Source: Sphingobium sp052327305 (GTDB taxonomy: Bacteria > Pseudomonadota > Alphaproteobacteria > Sphingomonadales > Sphingomonadaceae). From it: a stretch of 64,000 nt of DNA. The first letter of the stretch is position 1; each line of letters starts with the position of its first letter. Shown here one piece after another: positions 43,371-49,900 of this stretch. A program made the translations under genes and the position numbers. Location: positions 2,790,001 through 2,854,000 of the forward strand of contig NZ_CP182486.1 of assembly GCF_052327305.1 (NCBI RefSeq), written 5' to 3'. The notes under the pieces are model-generated. The model made no database searches and had not been told where the DNA came from. It worked only from the letters and a program-made list of their open reading frames with translations.

Positions 43371-44636
43371 ATGACCAAGCTCACTGGATCGGACTCGAAA
43401 AGCACCCTCTACTGCTCGTTCTGCGGCAAGTCGCAGCACGAAGTGAGGAAGCTGATTGCGGGGCCTACCGTTTTCATCTGTGACGAATGTGTCGAACTGT
43501 GCAACGACATCATCCGCGAAGAGACGAAGGGTGGCCTTGGCGCGCGCCGGGACGGTGGCGTGCCGACGCCGCAAGCCATTTGCGATGTGCTCAGTGATTA
43601 TGTGATCGGACAGGAGCGCGCCAAGCGCGTGCTTTCGGTCGCGGTTCACAACCACTACAAGCGGCTTGATCATGGTGCCCGGACAGGCGAGGTCGAACTT
43701 GCCAAGTCGAACATTCTGCTGATCGGCCCCACGGGTTGCGGCAAGACCTTGCTTGCCCAGACGCTCGCCAAGACGTTCGACGTGCCGTTCACCATGGCGG
43801 ATGCGACGACGCTGACCGAGGCTGGTTATGTCGGTGAGGATGTGGAGAACATCATCCTCAAGCTGCTCCAGGCGTCCGACTATAATGTGGAAAAGGCGCA
43901 GCGCGGCATCGTCTATATCGACGAGATCGACAAGATCAGCCGCAAGGCCGAGAATCCCTCGATCACCCGCGATGTATCGGGCGAAGGCGTGCAGCAGGCG
44001 CTGCTCAAGCTCATGGAAGGCACGACCGCATCCGTGCCGCCCCAGGGCGGACGCAAGCATCCGCAGCAGGAATTCCTGCAGGTCGACACGACGAATATTC
44101 TTTTCATTTGCGGCGGCGCGTTCGCAGGCCTTGAGAAGATTATCGGCGACCGGCTTGAGGGCAAATCCATCGGCTTTGGCGCGCATGTCGCGGCGCCCGA
44201 CGAGCGTCGGACGGGCGAAATGCTCAAGCAAACCGAGCCGGAAGATTTGCTGAAATTCGGCCTGATCCCCGAGTTCGTAGGCCGTCTGCCGGTCATCGCA
44301 ACGCTGGAAGATCTCGATATCAAGGCGCTCGTCCAGATTTTGGCGGAGCCCAAGAACGCGCTGGTCAAGCAGTACAAGAAGCTCTTCGAGATGGAGAATG
44401 TGGAGCTCAGCTTCACAGACGAGGCGCTGACGGCGATCGCTCAGAAGGCGATCGAGCGGAAGACTGGTGCGCGCGGTCTGCGCTCGATCATCGAAGCAAT
44501 CCTGCTCGATACCATGTTCGACTTGCCTGCCATGGAGGGCGTGACCGAAGTGGTGGTGGATAAGGACGTGATCGAGGGCCGCAAAGAGCCGGTCCGTGTG
44601 TTCGCGGAGAAGCGGAAGGCGGAAGACGCCGCCTGA
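43371..44636 (+). CDS. clpX: ATP-dependent Clp protease ATP-binding subunit ClpX
   Basis: AAA+ unfoldase that delivers substrates to ClpP. The 421 residues contain the N-terminal zinc-binding domain YCSFCGKSQHEVRKLIAGP with the second cysteine pair in CDECVELC, the Walker A GPTGCGKTLLAQTLA, Walker B IVYIDEIDKI, the sensor and arginine-finger region, and the IGF loop region for ClpP docking (LEGKSIGFGAHV). A possible AAGGA lies just upstream of the ATG. An own promoter is expected because a terminator and an unrelated gene intervene after clpP. Confidence 0.97.
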   Translation: MTKLTGSDSKSTLYCSFCGKSQHEVRKLIAGPTVFICDECVELCNDIIREETKGGLGARRDGGVPTPQAICDVLSDYVIGQERAKRVLSVAVHNHYKRLDHGARTGEVELAKSNILLIGPTGCGKTLLAQTLAKTFDVPFTMADATTLTEAGYVGEDVENIILKLLQASDYNVEKAQRGIVYIDEIDKISRKAENPSITRDVSGEGVQQALLKLMEGTTASVPPQGGRKHPQQEFLQVDTTNILFICGGAFAGLEKIIGDRLEGKSIGFGAHVAAPDERRTGEMLKQTEPEDLLKFGLIPEFVGRLPVIATLEDLDIKALVQILAEPKNALVKQYKKLFEMENVELSFTDEALTAIAQKAIERKTGARGLRSIIEAILLDTMFDLPAMEGVTEVVVDKDVIEGRKEPVRVFAEKRKAEDAA

Positions 44637-44688
44637 TCGCAACCGACGCCCGGGCGAAGCCGCAAGGGTACAGCCCCGAAAGATACGG

Positions 44689-44728
44689 AACGCGCGGAGC
44701 CAAACGAGCTTCGCGCGTTTTCTTTTTT
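44689..44728 (+). terminator. Intrinsic terminator of clpX
   Basis: AACGCGCGGAGC at 44689 pairs with GCTTCGCGCGTT ending at 44719, followed by a nearly pure T-run (TCTTTTTT). It lies 53 bases after the clpX stop. Confidence 0.85.
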
Positions 44729-44770
44729 GAAAGCGCGGGCGTTTCCGTTTCTTGCGCGCGATCCGCTGGC

Positions 44771-45187
44771 TCAGCCCGCCCTGTAGCGCGCTGCCGTCTC
44801 CCGGATCAGCGCAATCATATTGGGAATGCCCTGCGTGCGATTGGAGGAGAGTTGCCGTTTGAGTTCAAAAGGCGCCAGAACGCCTTCGATGTCGGTCAGC
44901 TCAATCTCCTCTGGCGTGCGATCCTGCACCGTCAGCAAGACCAGTGCGATGATGCCCTTGGTGATCGCCGCGTTACTGTCCGCAAGGAAGTGCAGGCGAC
45001 CATCGGGAAGGCGTGTGGGGTAAACCCAGACTGCCGCTGAACAGCCGCGGACGAGCGTTGCGTCGGTTTTGAGAGGTTCCGGCATGGGCTCAAGCGATCG
45101 GCCCAAATCGATGAGAAGGCGGTAGCGCTCGTCGCCGTCAAGCAGCTCATAGTCGTCCTGCACGGACTGAAGTGTCGGCATGGTCAT
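44771..45187 (-). CDS. sufE: SufE family cysteine desulfurase sulfur acceptor
   Basis: Accepts sulfur from SufS and passes it to the SufBCD scaffold for Fe-S cluster assembly. The 138 residues show SVQDDYELLDGDERYRLLID, the active-site cysteine in LVRGCSAAVWVYP and FLADSNAAITKGIIALVL, all diagnostic. ATG 45187 has GGGA eight bases before it; ATG 45181 is an alternative. No other suf gene is nearby. It lies 58 bases downstream of the last small psp-cluster gene on the same strand and could be read through from it. Confidence 0.93.
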   Translation of the reverse strand: MTMPTLQSVQDDYELLDGDERYRLLIDLGRSLEPMPEPLKTDATLVRGCSAAVWVYPTRLPDGRLHFLADSNAAITKGIIALVLLTVQDRTPEEIELTDIEGVLAPFELKRQLSSNRTQGIPNMIALIRETAARYRAG

Positions 45188-45245
45188 GATGCCGTTCCCT
45201 ATAGCGCGCTCGGCCAGCAGCGCCAGAGGAGGGGAAAGCTGATGG

Positions 45246-45503
45246 CTACAGATCGACGCCGGCCGCGATCGCCTCCAGTTTGCGAATCCGTTCCTTAAGG
45301 TCCGCGACTTCGATGCGTGTAGCCGTAGAGGGAGACTCGCCTTCCTGCGCCAAGGAAGCGCGGGAGACGAACTGCTCCAGTTCTGCACGCTTCAGGCTCA
45401 GCCAGCCATTCCAGCCCTTGAGGGCTGTTACCGCTAGGATCGCGATCGAGCCCAGCATCGTGATCGCGGTGCCGGTATTGAGCATGAGATCTTCCATCGT
45501 CAT
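45246..45503 (-). CDS. Small membrane protein with coiled-coil tail (psp operon)
   Basis: An 85-residue protein: one membrane helix (TAITMLGSIAILAVTALKGW) at residues 11-30, a linker, then a short coiled coil ending IEVADLKERIRKLEAIAAGV. The architecture equals PspB. The KERIRKLEAI segment resembles the RLAxVERI signature shared by PspB and the other small proteins of this operon, though with substitutions. No family known to me. It is the most distal small gene of the operon, preceding sufE. Confidence 0.7.
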   Translation of the reverse strand: MTMEDLMLNTGTAITMLGSIAILAVTALKGWNGWLSLKRAELEQFVSRASLAQEGESPSTATRIEVADLKERIRKLEAIAAGVDL

Positions 45504-45540
45504 GTCCGGGGTTCCTGATAATTGCGCGGGATTATGGTCT

Positions 45541-45813
45541 TCAATCCTGCTGCTTGAGCTTTTCGAATTCGCGATCGAGCGCCGTCGAGCTGTCGGTCGC
45601 GAGGCGCTCCAGCACGGCGACCCGTTCCTTCAGGGCCTTTACTTCGCCGCGCAGCCGGTCCGCCTCTGGGTTATCAGCCGGAGGCATATCCGCCGCGCCC
45701 GTCCGCCGACCCCTGCTGCTGGCGCAACTCGATCCGGCTCCATATTTCGCGCGGACCACGCTGGCGATGGCGGTGATCGCAACGATGGCGACAACCATTT
45801 CAAACGGGTTCAT
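45541..45813 (-). CDS. PspB-like small membrane coiled-coil protein
   Basis: A 90-residue protein with an N-terminal membrane helix (FEMVVAIVAITAIASVV), a basic Gly/Ser-rich linker and a coiled coil ending LRGEVKALKERVAVLERLAT followed by DSSTALDREFEKL. The ERVAVLERLATD segment repeats the PspB signature ERLATVERIIAA. The likely role is in the psp membrane complex as a paralogue of PspB, which is inference. It follows the 108-residue gene by 22 bases. Confidence 0.72.
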   Translation of the reverse strand: MNPFEMVVAIVAITAIASVVRAKYGAGSSCASSRGRRTGAADMPPADNPEADRLRGEVKALKERVAVLERLATDSSTALDREFEKLKQQD

Positions 45814-45835
45814 GTGTGTATCCCCTTTTACGTCG

Positions 45836-46162
45836 TCAGTTTGCCGGGCCGCGGAGCAGCTCGATCTCCTGGCCGAGCCGCAGCGATCCGTCCGTCACAA
45901 TCCGCTCCACATTGGCGAGGCGGTCTTTCATCGAGCCAACCTCCGCGCGCAGCTGAGCATTTTCCTGGCTGAGCAGTTTGATGCGCTCGATCATTTCTTC
46001 GTTCTTCTGCGGGTAGACCGCCTTGCCCCAGCTATTCTCCAGCGGGTAGCCGTGGCGAATGCGGAGCCATGTCGTGATGACCCAGCCCGCCACGCCCAGT
46101 GCGGTGACTATGGCCGCGAGCGGAGCGAGGGTGGTGAAGAACTGAATTTTTTCGGCGTCCAT
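45836..46162 (-). CDS. Psp-operon membrane coiled-coil protein (108 aa)
   Basis: An N-terminal membrane helix (FFTTLAPLAAIVTALGVAGW) is followed by a basic stretch and a long coiled coil with regular leucines: EEMIERIKLLSQENAQLRAE then MKDRLANVERIVTDGSLRLG. The DRLANVERIV segment is almost identical to ERLATVERII of PspB in this operon. It lies 73 bases downstream of pspC on the same strand. It is larger than PspB and I do not know a named family. Confidence 0.72.
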   Translation of the reverse strand: MDAEKIQFFTTLAPLAAIVTALGVAGWVITTWLRIRHGYPLENSWGKAVYPQKNEEMIERIKLLSQENAQLRAEVGSMKDRLANVERIVTDGSLRLGQEIELLRGPAN

Positions 46163-46235
46163 GATGCTTTCCTTCCCTTTTGTTCCGGCGTCTCACTGAT
46201 CTTTCGATCAACGACGGGCGGCAATCGACCAGGGC

Positions 46236-46616
46236 TCAGCGCAGGCTTTCGATTTCGTCGGCGAGGCGCGTGTTCCGGCTCGTGTAGAACATCTCGATGT
46301 CTGCCAGACGCCGGTCGATGTCCCGGAATTTGGAGCGCACATCGCGGGTGGAGGCGGTGGGGTTCGAGCGAACGCCTTGCCAAAATTTCTCCTCCGCGCG
46401 GTCCAGATAGAGCCCGGCCGGCTTGTTGTCCGCCATCCACACAGTGAGGAAATAGGCGATGAGGGTCCAAGGGAAGGCGCCCATCAGGGTGATGAGGACC
46501 GCACCCACGCGGACCCAGAGCACATCGATTCCGGTGTAGTCGGCTATCCCGGCGCAGACGCCCTGCCATTTCCCTTCCGCCTTGTTCAGGTAGAATTTGG
46601 TGCGACGAGCGGTCAT
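46236..46616 (-). CDS. pspC: Phage shock protein C
   Basis: Membrane sensor that with PspB binds PspA under envelope stress. The 126 residues hold the PspC domain: TKFYLNKAEGKWQGVCAGIADYTGIDVLWVR-type start, the membrane span VLITLMGAFPWTLIAYFLTVW, then a cytoplasmic helical tail with FRDIDRRLADIEMFYTSRNT. ATG 46616 has AGGAG eight bases upstream and sits just after the pspB stop; the much longer open frame is rejected. The tail RRLADIEM aligns with the RLAxVERI signature of its neighbours. Confidence 0.93.
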   Translation of the reverse strand: MTARRTKFYLNKAEGKWQGVCAGIADYTGIDVLWVRVGAVLITLMGAFPWTLIAYFLTVWMADNKPAGLYLDRAEEKFWQGVRSNPTASTRDVRSKFRDIDRRLADIEMFYTSRNTRLADEIESLR

Positions 46617-46617
46617 C

Positions 46618-46884
46618 TCAGTTTCTCCTGTCGAAGGTGTAGTCGTCATCGCGTGACGGCGCGGAGGGACGGAAATCGGGATTGTCGGCGGCGATGATGC
46701 GCTCCACCGTGGCGAGCCGCTCTTCCAGACGGCGCGCCGTCTCATACATGGAGTCGAGCATCGTCTCGTCCTCGTTCGTCAGCGTCCCGGCGGTCTTCCA
46801 CTTGGTCACGTAGTGGAAGATGAGCCAGGGCAGGCCGATGAAGATCGAGGTAATCGCGATGATAGGTATCAGCACGTCTTCCAT
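46618..46884 (-). CDS. pspB: Phage shock protein B
   Basis: Small inner-membrane protein that acts with PspC to release PspF from PspA. It has 88 residues: a membrane helix (LIPIIAITSIFIGLPWLIFH), the linker KWKTAGTLTNEDETMLDSMY and a coiled-coil end ARRLEERLATVERIIAADNP then DDDYTFDRRN, close to the PspB of Enterobacteria in layout. It starts six bases after the pspA stop, within the same transcript. Confidence 0.93.
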   Translation of the reverse strand: MEDVLIPIIAITSIFIGLPWLIFHYVTKWKTAGTLTNEDETMLDSMYETARRLEERLATVERIIAADNPDFRPSAPSRDDDYTFDRRN

Positions 46885-46890
46885 GGCGGC

Positions 46891-47556
46891 TTACCCCTTG
46901 TTCTGAGCAGCTTTGAGCGCGGCGAGCTCGGCTTCCACCTTGTCGCTCGACTGAAGCTCGGCGATTTCCTCTTCCAGCGTCTTGGGCTGGCTGCCCAGAC
47001 CCATGGCATCGGCGCGACCCTCGGCCAGATCGACACGGCGTTCCAGCATGTCGAAGCGGGAGAACGCATCCTGCACCTTCTCGCCGGCGTACATCTCACG
47101 GACGCGCAGGCGCGTCTGGGCGCTCTCCATGCGTGTGACGAGGCTGTTCTGCCGGGCGCGAGCCTCGCGCAGCTTGCCCTGCAACTTGGAGATATCCTCT
47201 TCCGACGCGCGGAGGGCATCGTCGAGCACGCCGATCTGCGCCTTGAGCTGTTCTGCCATGTCTGCGGCCTTCTGCTTTTCTACCAGCGCGGCCTTGGCCA
47301 GATCCTCGCGGTCCTTGGAGAGGGCAAGCTGCGCCTTCTCTGTCCAGCTCGTCTGGAGGCCTTCCAGCTTGGTGATGTGGCGGCGCATCTCCTTCTGGTC
47401 GGCGATGGTCCTGGCCGCAGATGCGCGGACCTCGACCAGCGTCTCTTCCATCTCGAGGATGATCATGCGGATCATCTTGGCCGGGTCTTCGGCACGGTCG
47501 AGCATGTCGGTGACGTTGGCGGCGATGATGTCGCGGGTGCGGGAGAAGATGCTCAT
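46891..47556 (-). CDS. pspA: Phage shock protein A
   Basis: ESCRT-III-like membrane-protecting protein that also inhibits PspF. The 221-residue protein begins MSIFSRTRDIIAANVTDMLD, then AEDPAKMIRMIILEMEETLV, and is a long coiled coil through KLQGKLREARARQNSLVTRM and SRFDMLERRVDLAEGRADAM to the C-terminus, as for PspA/Vipp1. ATG 47556 was chosen; the open frame extends 43 codons upstream into a G/C-rich intergenic stretch without homology. Confidence 0.95.
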   Translation of the reverse strand: MSIFSRTRDIIAANVTDMLDRAEDPAKMIRMIILEMEETLVEVRASAARTIADQKEMRRHITKLEGLQTSWTEKAQLALSKDREDLAKAALVEKQKAADMAEQLKAQIGVLDDALRASEEDISKLQGKLREARARQNSLVTRMESAQTRLRVREMYAGEKVQDAFSRFDMLERRVDLAEGRADAMGLGSQPKTLEEEIAELQSSDKVEAELAALKAAQNKG

Positions 47557-47629
47557 TGTCAGTTCACTCCTGGTCTTCGTGTCGCCGGGGCGGGGAGGGG
47601 GTGGCCCGCCCCGGCGTGGGTTGCCGGCT

Positions 47630-47806
47630 TCAGGCCAGATAGGCCGCGAGCCGGGTGGGAGCCTCATGGGTCGTCGCGGCGGCAAAGGCCGGCTCGGATG
47701 CGCTGGCCTGGGCAGGGCCTACGGCGCTCAGCACCATGATGGAGCTGAAGAGCAGGGCGCAGATGGCTGCGAACGCCTGATTGCTGAGGGGGGTGTTGCC
47801 AGTCAC
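47630..47806 (-). CDS. Small secreted or membrane protein, first gene of the psp operon
   Basis: GTG 47806 to TGA 47630 encodes 58 residues. The sequence has a polar start, a hydrophobic segment (AFAAICALLFSSIMVLSAVG) and an AQASASEPAFAAA region resembling a signal-peptidase site, then a short tail ending RLAAYLA. AGGGAG lies eight bases before the GTG. It is 53 bases downstream of the predicted sigma-54 start site, so it would be the first psp gene translated. Function unknown. Confidence 0.65.
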   Translation of the reverse strand: MTGNTPLSNQAFAAICALLFSSIMVLSAVGPAQASASEPAFAAATTHEAPTRLAAYLA

Positions 47807-47869
47807 TCTTGATACTCCCTGAAATGGCCTTCGTTCGTTTCCGCTTTAGGTGCGGCTTGCCCAGCACTT

Positions 47870-47886
47870 TGCAGGGGGCGTGCCAA
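47870..47886 (-). promoter_or_regulatory. Sigma-54 promoter of the psp operon
   Basis: On the minus strand TGGCACGCCCCCTGCA fits the consensus TGGCACG-N4-TTGCW, with the invariant GG (47883-47884) and GC (47871-47872) separated by exactly ten bases. Transcription should start near 47860. PspF, the sigma-54 activator, is encoded divergently. Confidence 0.85.
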
Positions 47887-47937
47887 ATCTCGAAAGGCAC
47901 CAAAATCCGCCAGTTTTGAGCAGCCAGAGCACCTTGC

Positions 47938-47957
47938 TTGCGAAAATCTGTTGCGAA
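47938..47957. promoter_or_regulatory. Candidate PspF upstream activating sequence
   Basis: TTGCGAA occurs at 47938-47944 and again at 47951-47957, start to start 13 bases. These lie about 80-100 bases upstream of the predicted psp start site, the usual distance for enhancer binding by PspF, and overlap the leader of pspF. Confidence 0.45.
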
Positions 47958-47986
47958 GACATGGGAATTTACGCCAACATTTAGGG

Positions 47987-49036
47987 ATGGAGAAAAATTC
48001 CCACTTTGTCGGTGAATCGAGTGCCTTTCTCGATGCAGTCGAACAGGCCGGCCGAGCGGCAGAACTCATCCGCCCGGTGCTGGTGATCGGAGAGCGGGGC
48101 ACCGGCAAAGAGCTGATTGCAGAGCGTATCCACCGCCTTTCGCCGCGCTGGGACGGGCCGCTAATCGTGATGAACTGCGCGGCCCTCCCAGAGACGCTGA
48201 TCGAGGCTGAGCTCTTCGGTCACGAGGCGGGAGCGTTTACGGGCGCGACGAAGGCGCGCGCCGGGCGGTTCGAGGAAGCCGATGGCGGCACGCTTTTCCT
48301 CGATGAACTGGGCACGCTCTCGATGGCGGCGCAGGAGCGGCTCTTGCGCGCCGTGGAATATGGAGAGGTCACGCGGATCGGCGCGTCCCGGCCGGTGACG
48401 GTCGATGTGCGCATCGTCGCTGCGACCAATGAGCATCTGCCCGACTCGGTGGAACAGGGGCGCTTCCGCCCGGATCTGCTCGATCGCCTCAGTTTCGAGG
48501 TCATTACACTCCCGCCCCTGCGGAGCCGTCATGGCGATGTGGAGGTGCTCTGCGATTTCTTCGGCCGGCGGATGGCGAGCGAATGTCGCTGGCCGGCCTG
48601 GCCGGGTTTCTCCGACGCCGCCATGGCTGAACTTGTCGCCTATGCCTGGCCTGGAAATGTGCGCGAGCTGCGCAACGTCGTTGAGCGCGCAATTTACCGC
48701 TGGGATCATCCGACCCGAGCGGTGGATGCCGTGCAGTTCGACCCATTCGAATCACCGTGGCGTCCACGGTCTGCGCCATCAAAAGGCGCGAACGGCGCAG
48801 CCGGGGCGAGCGCGGCCGTTCCGACCGCTTCTCGGGAAGCGAACGAAGGAGCGGCCGCTCAGGCACTGGACGACGTGGCTGACCTGCGTGGCGCGGTCGA
48901 TGCGCATGAGCGTGCTATCATTACGCGCGCGCTTGAGAGGCACCGCTACAATCAGCGTGCCACTGCCAAGGCGTTGGGTCTCACTTATGATCAGATGCGC
49001 CACTGCATGAAGAAGCATGGCATTGCCCAGGCATAG
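47987..49036 (+). CDS. pspF: Phage shock operon sigma-54 activator PspF
   Basis: Enhancer-binding AAA+ protein that activates sigma-54 RNA polymerase at the psp promoter and is inhibited by PspA. The 349 residues have no N-terminal regulatory domain, as for PspF. AAA+ motifs: Walker A GERGTGKEL, the sigma-54-contacting GAFTGA in FGHEAGAFTGATKARAG, GGTLFLDELG Walker B and AYAWPGNVRELRNVVERAIY. The C-terminus is a Fis helix-turn-helix (RHRYNQRATAKALGLTYDQM). ATG 47987 has TTAGGG before it. Confidence 0.95.
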   Translation: MEKNSHFVGESSAFLDAVEQAGRAAELIRPVLVIGERGTGKELIAERIHRLSPRWDGPLIVMNCAALPETLIEAELFGHEAGAFTGATKARAGRFEEADGGTLFLDELGTLSMAAQERLLRAVEYGEVTRIGASRPVTVDVRIVAATNEHLPDSVEQGRFRPDLLDRLSFEVITLPPLRSRHGDVEVLCDFFGRRMASECRWPAWPGFSDAAMAELVAYAWPGNVRELRNVVERAIYRWDHPTRAVDAVQFDPFESPWRPRSAPSKGANGAAGASAAVPTASREANEGAAAQALDDVADLRGAVDAHERAIITRALERHRYNQRATAKALGLTYDQMRHCMKKHGIAQA

Positions 49037-49212
49037 AAAAAGCCTGTCGGTAAAATCATTGCACTGCGAAATCGATTGGCGCTAGGTGCGTCAAGAGCGG
49101 CGGATTCCCGCGCGTTTCGAAGGGTTTATTGCGATTGTCTCGCAACAACGTTTCGGGTGTGTGTGCGTTTCCCTGCCGGGACCAATGACCATTTCATGGA
49201 AGGAATATCGAC

Positions 49213-49824
49213 GTGGCCTTCATCCTCCCCGAGCTGCCCTATGCTAAGACCGCCTTTGGCGACAAGATTTCGGCCGAAACCTTCGATTTCCATCATGGCA
49301 AGCATCACAATGCCTATGTCGTGAAGGCGAATGAACTGGTCGCGGCTGACGAGAGCCTTCAGGGCAAGAGCCTCGTCGAGCTGATCAAGACGTCCAAGGG
49401 GGGCCTCTTCAATCAGGTCGGCCAGATCTGGAACCACAGCTTCTACTGGCTGGGCCTCTCGCCCGAGCCCACCGAGCCGACCGGCAAGCTTGCCGATCTC
49501 ATCAATGAGGGCTTCGGCTCGACCGACGCGCTGATCGAGAAGCTGAAGGCAGAGGCCGTGGGCCACTTCGCCAGCGGCTGGGCAGCGCTCAACCTCAAGG
49601 ACGGCAAGCTCGAAGTGACGAGCTATCACGACGCCGATACCCCGGTCGCCCATGGCGCGACGCCGCTCTTCATCCTCGATGTGTGGGAGCACGCCTATTA
49701 CATCGACTATCGCAATGCGCGCCCGAACTACGCGGACACCCTGCTGAAGAGCTGCGTGAACTGGGATTTCGTTGCGAGCAACCTGGATGGCTCGGGCGTC
49801 GAAAAGGCCGATCAGAAGGGCTGA
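49213..49824 (+). CDS. sodB: Superoxide dismutase (Fe type)
   Basis: Dismutates superoxide in the cytoplasm. The 203-residue protein starts at GTG 49213 after AAGGA, with FILPELPYAKTAFGDKISAE. Metal ligands are in FDFHHGKHHNAYV, QIWNHSFYW and DVWEHAYYIDYRN; the SGWAALNLKDGKLEV segment and overall residues fit Fe or cambialistic SodB. The 176 bases upstream hold no gene. A clear intrinsic terminator follows. Confidence 0.95.
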   Translation: MAFILPELPYAKTAFGDKISAETFDFHHGKHHNAYVVKANELVAADESLQGKSLVELIKTSKGGLFNQVGQIWNHSFYWLGLSPEPTEPTGKLADLINEGFGSTDALIEKLKAEAVGHFASGWAALNLKDGKLEVTSYHDADTPVAHGATPLFILDVWEHAYYIDYRNARPNYADTLLKSCVNWDFVASNLDGSGVEKADQKG

Positions 49825-49848
49825 ACGCTCTAATAATCGCAAATATGG

Positions 49849-49882
49849 AAAGGCCGGTCCCGTTGGGGGCCGGCCTTTTTAT
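49849..49882 (+). terminator. Intrinsic terminator of sodB
   Basis: AAGGCCGGTCCC pairs imperfectly with GGGGGCCGGCCTT around a short GTT loop, followed by TTTTTATTT. It lies between the converging sodB and fadJ genes, 25 bases from the sodB stop. Confidence 0.85.
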
Positions 49883-49900
49883 TTGCCGTATAGCGCCGGA

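Noticed and set aside
43245..44642. 465-codon frame on - opposite clpX
   Set aside because: Shadow of ClpX; no family motif or start signal.
47893..47915. Second sigma-54-like element on + facing pspF (GGCAC...GC)
   Set aside because: The GG to GC spacing is 11 rather than 10 bases, and pspF is usually not sigma-54 dependent.
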